This document shows positions 33,891 through 40,285 of a stretch of DNA of 64,000 bases, one piece after another. Source of the DNA: Prevotella sp. GTDB lineage: Bacteria; Bacteroidota; Bacteroidia; Bacteroidales; Bacteroidaceae. A model generated the notes under the pieces. The model was not told the origin of the DNA. It did no database searches and saw only the letters and a program-made list of their open reading frames with translations. How positions within the stretch are numbered: position 1 is the stretch's first letter; every line of letters begins with the position of its first letter. The position numbers were made by a program, and so were the translations under genes. The stretch is from positions 137,337-201,336 of the forward strand of contig JAFZVV010000009.1 of assembly GCA_017617615.1 (NCBI GenBank), in the 5' to 3' direction.

Positions 33891-35084
33891 TTAGTCTTCG
33901 TAGACCTCTGTGATCTGGCCTGAGCCCACGGTGCGGCCACCCTCACGGATAGCGAAGCGAAGACCCTTGTTCAGAGCCACAGCGTAGATGAGCTCTACGT
34001 TGATCTCCACGTTGTCACCAGGCATCACCATCTCGGTGCCCTCGGGGAGAGTGATCTCACCGGTGCAGTCCATGGTGCGAAGGTAGAACTGAGGACGATA
34101 CTTGTTGCCGAATGGAGTGTGGCGTCCACCCTCTTCCTTCTTCAGCACGTAGATAGAAGCCTTGAATCTCTTGAAGGGCTTGATCTGACCCGGATGGCAG
34201 AGCACCATACCGCGCTTGATCTCCTTCTTGTCGATACCACGGAGGAGCAGACCTACGTTGTCGCCAGCCTGACCCTCGTCGAGGATCTTGCGGAACATCT
34301 CAACACCGGTAACCACCGACTTGGCATCCTCGCCAAGACCGAGCAGCTCTACAGCGTCGCCAACGTGGATAACACCAGTCTCGATACGTCCGGTAGCCAC
34401 AGTACCACGGCCAGTGATAGAGAACACGTCCTCTACAGGCATAAGGAAGGGCTTGTCGGTAGCGCGGGGAGGCTCCTGGATCCACTCGTCGCAAACGTTC
34501 ATCAGGTCCATCACCTTCTCTTCCCACTTGGCATCACCGTTGAGGGCACCAAGGGCAGAACCACGGATGATAGGAGTGTCGTCCTCGAACTCATACTGGG
34601 CGAGGATTTCCTGTACTTCCATCTCCACGAGGTCGAGCATCTCCTCGTCGTCGACCATGTCGCACTTGTTGAGGAACACCACGAGGCGGGGAACGTTCAC
34701 CTGACGGGCGAGCAGCACGTGCTCACGGGTCTGGGGCATAGGACCATCGGTAGCAGCCACCACGAGGATAGCACCGTCCATCTGGGCAGCACCAGTAACC
34801 ATGTTCTTCACATAGTCGGCGTGTCCCGGGCAGTCTACGTGAGCATAGTGACGTTTTTCAGTCTCATACTCCACGTGAGCGGTATTGATAGTGATACCAC
34901 GCTCTTTCTCCTCGGGAGCGTTGTCGATCTGGTCGAAAGACTTCACCTTGTCCTTGTTTGCCTCGATCTTCTCGGCAAGCACCTTGGTGATAGCGGCGGT
35001 CAATGTGGTCTTACCATGGTCTACGTGACCGATAGTACCAATGTTTACGTGCGGTTTCGTGCGCACAAAATTCTCTTTAGCCAT
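33891..35084 (-). CDS. tuf: Elongation factor Tu
   Basis: EF-Tu delivers aminoacyl-tRNA to the ribosome. The 397-residue sequence has [15 protein letters not shown] (P loop), [12 protein letters not shown] and NKCDMVDD, followed by domains II and III. It is in the tufB-type position, preceded by four tRNA genes and followed by tRNA-Trp and secE. No tuf copy is present in the str operon of this window (rpsG-fusA-rpsJ), so this may be the only one. Confidence 0.98.
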   Translation of the reverse strand: MAKENFVRTKPHVNIGTIGHVDHGKTTLTAAITKVLAEKIEANKDKVKSFDQIDNAPEEKERGITINTAHVEYETEKRHYAHVDCPGHADYVKNMVTGAAQMDGAILVVAATDGPMPQTREHVLLARQVNVPRLVVFLNKCDMVDDEEMLDLVEMEVQEILAQYEFEDDTPIIRGSALGALNGDAKWEEKVMDLMNVCDEWIQEPPRATDKPFLMPVEDVFSITGRGTVATGRIETGVIHVGDAVELLGLGEDAKSVVTGVEMFRKILDEGQAGDNVGLLLRGIDKKEIKRGMVLCHPGQIKPFKRFKASIYVLKKEEGGRHTPFGNKYRPQFYLRTMDCTGEITLPEGTEMVMPGDNVEINVELIYAVALNKGLRFAIREGGRTVGSGQITEVYED

Positions 35085-35147
35085 TGCTTAACTTTTTATT
35101 TATAAGATGATTAATCGTGTATTTCTGCTTCTCACAACTAATAAAAG

Positions 35148-35219
35148 AGCTGTTACCGAGAGTTGAACTCGGGACCTCTTCCTTACCAAGGAAGCGCTCT
35201 ACCACTGAGCTATAACAGC
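35148..35219 (-). tRNA. tRNA-Thr (GGT)
   Basis: The 72-nt cloverleaf has acceptor pairing GCTGTTA/TAACAGC, the anticodon GGT in CTTGGTAAG, and a normal T-arm. It is the last of four tRNA genes before tuf. Confidence 0.94.
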
Positions 35220-35226
35220 AACATGG

Positions 35227-35299
35227 AGCGGAAAACGGGACTCAAACCCGCGACCCCCAGCTTGGAAGGCTAGTGCTCTATCAACTGAGCTATTTCCGC
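35227..35299 (-). tRNA. tRNA-Gly (TCC)
   Basis: The 73-nt cloverleaf has the acceptor GCGGAAA/TTTCCGC, the D-arm TAGCTCAGTTGATAGAGC, and the anticodon TCC in CCTTCCAAG. It lies only 7 nt from the next tRNA, so it is processed from a common precursor. Confidence 0.94.
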
Positions 35300-35308
35300 A
35301 GAACAAGG

Positions 35309-35391
35309 TGGGTGCTGATGGATTCGAACCACCGAAGTCGAAAGACAGCAGATTTACAGTCTGCCCCATTTGGCCACTCTGGAAAACACCC
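35309..35391 (-). tRNA. tRNA-Tyr (GTA)
   Basis: The 83-nt class II tRNA has a long variable arm, the acceptor GGGTGTT/AGCACCC (one G-T pair), and the anticodon GTA in CTGTAAATC. Confidence 0.93.
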
Positions 35392-35420
35392 TCAAATCCT
35401 TGAATCCTCCTTTGTTTTTG

Positions 35421-35494
35421 AGCCTCTTGTCGGATTCGAACCAACGACCCCGAGATTACAAATCACGTGCTCTGGCCAACTGAGCTAAAGAGGC
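35421..35494 (-). tRNA. tRNA-Thr (TGT)
   Basis: The 74-nt cloverleaf has the acceptor GCCTCTT/AAGAGGC and an anticodon loop TTTGTAA read as TGT. One T-T mismatch lies in the anticodon stem. It is the first transcribed gene of the tRNA-tuf cluster. Confidence 0.92.
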
Positions 35495-35545
35495 AAATCA
35501 ATGCAGCCGTCGAGCAAAAGTCGAAGGACTTGTCGAAATCGGCTG

Positions 35546-35576
35546 CAAAGATAGGAATTATTTTCTGTTTGCCAAA
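35546..35576 (-). promoter_or_regulatory. Promoter of the tRNA-tuf cluster
   Basis: TTTG (35573-35576), a 19-nt spacer and TATCTTTG (35546-35553) on the minus strand form a near-ideal Bacteroidetes promoter about 50 nt before the first tRNA. Confidence 0.75.
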
Positions 35577-35593
35577 ATTTTTTGGCTGTTTTT

Positions 35594-35893
35594 TTATCTG
35601 TTACGCAGTTTTTCCTTGAATTTCGTCAGCTGCACTTTCATCGAATCCACGCACTGGTCGACCCCCTCTTCGAATGAGTCGCAAGTCTTTTCGACAAACA
35701 GTTTCTGTCCTGGCACAGCCACTGTGAGGCTGGTCTGCTTGTTGAGCGCGGTAGCAGGCTTGACTACTTTCAGTTGCACCTCTACTTTCTGTATGTCTTC
35801 GAATGATTTTTGTAATTTCTCGGCTTTCTTTTGGATGAAGGCCTCAAGTTTCTCGGTAGCGTCGAAATGGATCGCTTGAATTTTGATTTCCAT
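35594..35893 (-). CDS. raiA: Ribosome hibernation promoting factor (short HPF / RaiA family)
   Basis: The 99-residue protein has the S30AE beta-alpha-beta fold pattern: MEIKIQAIHFDATEKLEAFI at the start and VQLKVVKPATALNKQTSLTV in the middle. It lacks the C-terminal dimerisation domain of long HPF. It inactivates or protects ribosomes in stationary phase by occupying the decoding centre. A GGAGGT sequence lies 4 nt from the ATG. It is 21 nt after the recombinase gene and likely cotranscribed with it. Confidence 0.92.
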   Translation of the reverse strand: MEIKIQAIHFDATEKLEAFIQKKAEKLQKSFEDIQKVEVQLKVVKPATALNKQTSLTVAVPGQKLFVEKTCDSFEEGVDQCVDSMKVQLTKFKEKLRNR

Positions 35894-35897
35894 AGTT

Positions 35898-35903
35898 ACC
35901 TCC
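35898..35903 (-). promoter_or_regulatory. Shine-Dalgarno sequence of raiA
   Basis: GGAGGT on the minus strand lies 4 nt before the raiA ATG. It is a strong anti-SD match, unusual for the phylum. Confidence 0.6.
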
Positions 35904-35914
35904 GTTTTTAAGGG

Positions 35915-36796
35915 TTAAGCCCGTGGATGGGCACTGTTATATACTCGCTTGAGCTGCTCGGATGTGGTATGCGTATAGATTTCTGTCGTCGACAGGCTCT
36001 CATGCCCCAGCAGCTTTTTCACACTTTCAAGTCCGGCGTCATGGTTGAGCATGGCGGTGGCGAAGGTATGGCGCAGCACGTGCGGCGACCGTTTCCTGAG
36101 GGTGGTCACCCGTCCCAGGTTTTTCCTTACCACATATCCCACGCGGTTGCGGTTCATCCGCTCACCTTTGTCGGTGACGAAGAGTGCTTCCGACACTCTC
36201 GGCACCTCCATGTCGCGCCGGCGGACATATTCCAGCAATGCCTCACGCAACTCTGCCCCGAAGGGTATGATGCGCTGCTTGTCGCGCTTTCCCGTCACTT
36301 TCAGCTCTCCGGTGGCGAAGTCGACCATGTTGTCGTCGAGGCCTATCAGTTCGGAAAGCCTCATCCCCGTGGAGTAGAACATTAATAATAATGTACGTGC
36401 GCGAAGGTCTTTGAAACTGTCGTCCCACATCTGCGGGTCGAGCAGTTCATCGATTTCACTCTCCTTGAGGAACTGTGGCAATGGCTTGCCTTTCTTCGGT
36501 CCCTTCACCGAGTGGGCGGGGTTGTCGTTGACAAGTCCCGCCATGACAGCGTACTTGTAGAACGACCTGAGTGCGCTGAGCCTCCTGTTTACCGAGGTGG
36601 CGGTCTGCTGGTTGTCCATCATGCATTCCATCCATCCCCTTACCACGTCGCTGTCGACATTTTCCCAGGAGAGGCTGCCGTCAAGGGTCTTGAAATACGA
36701 CTGGAAATCTTCCAGGTCCCTGCCGTATTCCCTCACGGTGAGCTCAGAGAAATTGCGCTCATGCCGCAGGTATTCAAGGAATCCCTCTATGATCAT
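35915..36796 (-). CDS. xerC: Tyrosine recombinase, XerC/XerD family
   Basis: The ATG at 36796 gives 293 residues starting MIIEGFLEYLRHERNFSELT; the frame extends to a TTG at 36826, which I consider less likely. The N-terminal SAM-like core-binding domain (about 1-85) is followed by the catalytic domain. That domain carries the Arg of STGMRLSELIGL, the Lys of VTGKRDKQR, the His/Arg of HVLRHTFATAM, the His of LLGHESLSTT, and the Tyr of EIYTH. This set is complete. Chromosome-dimer resolution at dif is the probable role, because the gene sits with raiA and rpsU in a stable housekeeping context and not in a mobile element. The choice between XerC and XerD is not certain. Confidence 0.88.
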   Translation of the reverse strand: MIIEGFLEYLRHERNFSELTVREYGRDLEDFQSYFKTLDGSLSWENVDSDVVRGWMECMMDNQQTATSVNRRLSALRSFYKYAVMAGLVNDNPAHSVKGPKKGKPLPQFLKESEIDELLDPQMWDDSFKDLRARTLLLMFYSTGMRLSELIGLDDNMVDFATGELKVTGKRDKQRIIPFGAELREALLEYVRRRDMEVPRVSEALFVTDKGERMNRNRVGYVVRKNLGRVTTLRKRSPHVLRHTFATAMLNHDAGLESVKKLLGHESLSTTEIYTHTTSEQLKRVYNSAHPRA

Positions 36797-36874
36797 CAAG
36801 TGTGATTTGCCGGAATAATTCGGCAACGAATATACGGAATAAAACTCAAACTTCCAAATTTTCCTTGGAAATTT

Positions 36875-37066
36875 TTATTCCTCGGCGTTTCTCAACTTCT
36901 GCACATAGATGGCTTTTTCCATCTTGAGCCTCTTAATGACAGACGGTTTGTTGAACTGCTGACGTGCGCGGAGTTCCTTAATTACACCTGTCTTCTCGAA
37001 TTTTCTCTTGAATTTCTTCAAGGCTCTCTCGATGTTCTCGCCATCCTTTACGGGTACAATAATCAT
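36875..37066 (-). CDS. rpsU: 30S ribosomal protein S21
   Basis: S21 is a 63-residue basic protein (MIIVPVKDGENIERALKKFK) near the 3' end of 16S rRNA. In Bacteroidetes it is known to help hide the anti-Shine-Dalgarno sequence. No SD motif is visible before the ATG; the leader is A/T rich. It has its own promoter (37132-37163), and raiA and xerC lie downstream in the same direction. Confidence 0.96.
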   Translation of the reverse strand: MIIVPVKDGENIERALKKFKRKFEKTGVIKELRARQQFNKPSVIKRLKMEKAIYVQKLRNAEE

Positions 37067-37461
37067 GCTTTTTGTCTTTAAATTTTAATTGTTAAACGAT
37101 AATTTTCACCCCAAAATTTGGGACGTGGGTGCAAAATTACCACTTATTTTGCTAACTACCAAATATTTATTGGATTTTCTTTCCAGGGTGTACTCTATAT
37201 TTGTAAATATTGTTTAAATGATAGGGCGGGGTTATGTTTATCACAAACCGACATGAAATAAAAAGCGACTTATTCTTTTACGATTTGATGGTGAGCAAGC
37301 ACTTTTTGTTAACATCCGTTAATTTTATTTGCAAATAGGGACGTCCTGTTATTTTCTTGTAGATTGGAGAGCACTTTTATAAAAATTTTGGCTAACTTGC
37401 GCAAAATTCTCAAAATAATATAATACACTATACAGCAATTATACATTTTTCTATTTAGGAA
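37067..37461 (+). other. Divergent intergenic region between rpsU and the TPR/AraC regulator
   Basis: This 395-nt AT-rich gap holds the rpsU promoter on the minus strand. A plus-strand TATATTTG (37196-37203) fits the -7 consensus, but its only upstream TTG is 23 nt away, so it is a weak promoter candidate for the gene starting at 37462. I see no gene or RNA fold I can name here. Confidence 0.4.
37132..37163 (-). promoter_or_regulatory. Promoter of rpsU
   Basis: TTTG (37160-37163), a 20-nt spacer and TAATTTTG (37132-37139) on the minus strand match the consensus. The leader to the rpsU ATG is about 60 nt. Confidence 0.7.
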
Positions 37462-39111
37462 TTGGTTAAAACTAGATTATTTACATTGATTGTCTTTCTT
37501 TTTTGGGGTGTAAACATTCAAGCGCAGGATGCCTCGGACAGAATGATGGAGCAAGAGATGCATCAAGCCGATTCGCTCTATTCTGTAAATGACATGGCCA
37601 ATAGCCTGAAGCATCTTCTTGTAGTTTATGAACACGCCCAAAAGGAAGATAATCATAAATTTAAGCTCGAGGCGATCCATCTGCTCTGCCAGATAGAGGA
37701 ATCGCTTGGTTTCACCGAACTGCTCTCCAATTCGGCGCGCATACTGATACAAGAGGCGGAGAGAAGTGGGGGTATCGATGATGTCAACTACTACCTGTCG
37801 TTTGCCCACATGCACCTCGCCTATTGTCGGATATTGGACAAAGACCTCAATGGATGTATGATACAACTCGACAGTGCCAACCATGAGATATCGCACAGTA
37901 AAGAACTTGTCAACATATGTGACTTGAAAATGAACCTCATGGAGTATAGAGCCTACGCCTATTACTATAATGAGCATTTCGAGCAGGCCTATAGTTGTTA
38001 TAGGATGATGTTGAGTGAGTGTGAGGAGATGAAACAGAAGAAGGGCTATGGCCTGTCGGAAATCGATGCGAAATCCTATCTCCTTATTGCTTATTCTTTC
38101 CTGCCTGAGGTTTGTCTTCATCTGGATAAGAAAAAAGAGGCGGAGGAATATGTGAATAAAGCCTTGTCCATTTACCACGACAGCCTAGGTATGATGGATG
38201 TGATACCTTCTATCGCTGATTATCTTTCTGAGACAGGGCAGTATGAGCGTATGCGACAAATGCTGGAGCCATTCATACAAACCTCGTCCACTCCCTCAGA
38301 TGTAATGAAAGGATTGGGCTTTCTGATTGAGGCTTACGATAAGTTGGGAATGAGCAACATGGTCTATCCGCTTCATAAGCGATATGTGGACCTCCGTGAC
38401 AGCCTACAAGAGTCTGACATGAAATCGGCCATACAGCAGATGTCAGTTCTCAACAGTTTGTTCGAAAGGCAGATTGCGGAGTTGCGGGCAGCTAAGGAAC
38501 GTGCCCGTTGGGCCTGGGGATTTGCTGTTTGCCTTTTAGTTGGCTTACTAGGTTGGGTCACCTGGTTTCTCTGGCGGAAATATGAGCATGAGCGGCTGAA
38601 AGTGGCAGGATGGGTGAAGAAGCATAATGTAGAAGTTTTTGAACATCCTTATCAGGCGATTGACGAAAACCCGCCTGTAGTGTCACCACCAAAAGAGGAG
38701 GCATCATCCGAAGACGAGTCCGTAGCTAAGGAAAACGATCATGAAGATAATATTCTGTTTATCAAGGAGGTAGAATCGTATGTGAAAGAAAACGACAGGT
38801 TTCGGGATATGAACTTTGACATGACGCCACTGGCCAGACAGCTCAACATGACGGCTTCTGAACTGGAGACGAAGTTTGCCGACATCACAGGATGTTCCAT
38901 CACGACCGTAGTGAACAGGCTTCGACTCAGTTATGCTTCCAAATTGCTTGAGACCACTAACAAGAAGTTGGAAGTGGTGGCCGAGGAGTCGGGATTCGGG
39001 TCGTCGCGCACCTTCTATCGTCAGTTCAAGTCAGAATATGACATGACGCCCAATGTATATCGAAATTTAGTAAAGGTCAACGCCCAAGAGAAGGATTCAG
39101 AAAACGCTTGA
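37462..39111 (+). CDS. Membrane-spanning TPR sensor with cytoplasmic AraC-type DNA-binding domain
   Basis: The 549-residue protein has a signal peptide (TRLFTLIVFLFWGVNIQAQ, residues 4-22) and a helical, TPR-like region that should be periplasmic (about 30-345). One transmembrane helix follows at 350-371, then an acidic linker (395-430), then an AraC-type double helix-turn-helix (433-535) with SYASKLLETTNKKLEVVAEE and GFGSSRTFYRQFK. This architecture is a one-piece transmembrane regulator known from Bacteroidales. The start is TTG at 37462: no ATG exists upstream in frame, and the first internal ATG would remove the signal peptide. Its ligand and targets are unknown. The small cysteine protein gene 0.65 kb downstream and the palindromic motifs between them are candidate targets by position only. 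Confidence 0.85.
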   Translation: MVKTRLFTLIVFLFWGVNIQAQDASDRMMEQEMHQADSLYSVNDMANSLKHLLVVYEHAQKEDNHKFKLEAIHLLCQIEESLGFTELLSNSARILIQEAERSGGIDDVNYYLSFAHMHLAYCRILDKDLNGCMIQLDSANHEISHSKELVNICDLKMNLMEYRAYAYYYNEHFEQAYSCYRMMLSECEEMKQKKGYGLSEIDAKSYLLIAYSFLPEVCLHLDKKKEAEEYVNKALSIYHDSLGMMDVIPSIADYLSETGQYERMRQMLEPFIQTSSTPSDVMKGLGFLIEAYDKLGMSNMVYPLHKRYVDLRDSLQESDMKSAIQQMSVLNSLFERQIAELRAAKERARWAWGFAVCLLVGLLGWVTWFLWRKYEHERLKVAGWVKKHNVEVFEHPYQAIDENPPVVSPPKEEASSEDESVAKENDHEDNILFIKEVESYVKENDRFRDMNFDMTPLARQLNMTASELETKFADITGCSITTVVNRLRLSYASKLLETTNKKLEVVAEESGFGSSRTFYRQFKSEYDMTPNVYRNLVKVNAQEKDSENA

Positions 39112-39350
39112 TCTCGGTCTCGGTCATCCTCAACTCGCATTTCTTGAACAGACCTATTTGGGGATGCCATGAACAGATCTGCAATCATAAAAGGCTTGGT
39201 GTAAAGATTTCTTCTCATCATCTTTCGTTTATTTGTTGTTTTATCTGAAGTCAAGTATGGTTTGCAGCTTCCAAATTCTTTCGGACAGAAAGATGTTATA
39301 GGGCACTACTTTTAGAAACTAATAATACACCCAGATCATCGTTTGGACTT

Positions 39351-39365
39351 GAAACTCAGAGTTTC
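39351..39365. repeat. Perfect inverted repeat, 7-bp arms
   Basis: GAAACTC and GAGTTTC are separated by one base. It may be an operator or a short cruciform; no gene lies on it. Confidence 0.5.
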
Positions 39366-39454
39366 ATTCTTGGATTGATTCAACATATTTATGGTCATTA
39401 ATCATTTGTCCATTTAAACATTAATTTCTACAAATATACACACAAATCTACTGA

Positions 39455-39469
39455 TGTCACATTATGACA
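39455..39469. repeat. Inverted repeat TGTCA-N5-TGACA
   Basis: Five-base arms face each other over a 5-nt spacer, about 210 nt upstream of the promoter at 39654-39683. The half-site recurs further downstream. Confidence 0.45.
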
Positions 39470-39592
39470 CATAGCATTTAACAAGTTATTGCAGCTTGCA
39501 CAAATTATAAAAACAAAATGAAAACCAGCCGTTTATGTAATTTTTTATCTCTTTGCAATACGTAACACAAAAAGATTCACATATGGCATTTT

Positions 39593-39611
39593 ATGACAAT
39601 ATATGTGTCAT
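39593..39611. repeat. Inverted repeat ATGACA-N7-TGTCAT
   Basis: Six-base arms over a 7-nt AT-rich spacer are centred about 55 nt upstream of the -33 box of the downstream gene. That is a typical activator position. Confidence 0.5.
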
Positions 39612-39653
39612 ATTTTTTAGAGACCTCTGTCACAATTCTATTTCAAGGATAGT

Positions 39654-39683
39654 TTTGAAAAAAATGAGTTTGTTTTATCTTTG
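39654..39683 (+). promoter_or_regulatory. Promoter of the small cysteine-containing protein
   Basis: TTTG (39654-39657), an 18-nt spacer and TATCTTTG (39676-39683) followed by CAAT match the consensus. The ATG at 39769 is about 80 nt downstream. Confidence 0.65.
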
Positions 39684-39768
39684 CAATCTATAATACCTTT
39701 ATTAGATTTTGCCCCTTTCATTTTACCTAGATACCCAATTAAAAAATAAACTTATACACGTATTCATT

Positions 39769-40164
39769 ATGAAAAAAGAACTGAAAGAATACTCCAAACC
39801 AAGGATGGTGATGGAGAATTTCGTGCCGAATAGTTATTGTGAGATATGTGAAGATAAGGAGATTATAAGTTATACGTTGAGAGACCCTTATCCTTCTTGG
39901 CAGCATTTCGTCTTGGATTGGAATAACGATGGCATATGTGAGGAATCAGATTTACCTCATGTACAAACCACGGATAATAGTCAACCTGAAGAACTTGAAA
40001 TTCAGTATGCACCGGCTTTGTGTTGGCCCTCCAAAAAATCCCATCCTACAAGTTTGGATGATGTGCTTACATATGAACCGCTTTGGTATGCTATAAATCC
40101 AAATAATCAGAGCGGTCATGTATATGGCTACCAAACTCGCATTATTAACTACAGCCATTCTTAA
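39769..40164 (+). CDS. Small cysteine-containing protein of unknown function
   Basis: The ATG at 39769 gives 131 residues. An in-frame non-ATG extension to 39709 is less likely, because the -7 element at 39676-39683 fits the ATG start. No signal peptide or transmembrane helix is seen. The N-terminus KEYSKPRMVMENFVPNSYCE is followed by IC and resembles, from memory, the FVPNxYxxxC-type start of many small Bacteroidales hypothetical proteins. The rest is acidic and aromatic: four cysteines (positions 24, 27, 57 and 85), a DWNNDG stretch, and a Tyr-rich C-terminus. It is monocistronic, with its own promoter and terminator. I do not recognise a function; a secreted or modified peptide precursor is one possibility but is speculative. 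Confidence 0.75.
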   Translation: MKKELKEYSKPRMVMENFVPNSYCEICEDKEIISYTLRDPYPSWQHFVLDWNNDGICEESDLPHVQTTDNSQPEELEIQYAPALCWPSKKSHPTSLDDVLTYEPLWYAINPNNQSGHVYGYQTRIINYSHS

Positions 40165-40230
40165 GTTTTATCCTTATCACGATACGCTTGCTTCCTGACA
40201 ATAATTGACCCTTTTTTATATTATACGACA

Positions 40231-40267
40231 CACCGCCTGTAGCCAACTTACAGGCGGTGCTTTTTTT
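40231..40267 (+). terminator. Terminator of the small cysteine-containing protein gene
   Basis: CACCGCCTGTA pairs with TACAGGCGGTG around a 7-nt loop and is followed by C and seven T residues. The opposite strand has no matching T run, so it serves the plus strand. Confidence 0.85.
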
Positions 40268-40285
40268 GCGTCCACCGATGCGTCA

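Larger units (their letters stand above)
39112..39768 (+). other. Long AT-rich intergenic region with inverted repeats
   Basis: These 657 nt carry no convincing plus-strand gene. They hold a perfect palindrome (39351-39365), inverted TGTCA/TGACA pairs at 39455-39469 and 39593-39611 plus a further TGTCA near 39629, and the promoter of the following gene. On the minus strand a weak 66-residue frame (39218 to 39021) runs into the 3' end of the regulator gene; it is discussed as a finding. Confidence 0.6.

Noticed and set aside
35915..36796. Mobile-element integrase interpretation of the tyrosine recombinase
   Set aside because: No attachment-site repeats, cargo genes or excisionase are visible. 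The neighbours raiA and rpsU are housekeeping genes, which fits XerC/XerD better.
39518..39565. 15-codon mini-ORF in the regulator/small-protein gap
   Set aside because: It is too short, has no ribosome-binding signal, and nothing supports its translation.
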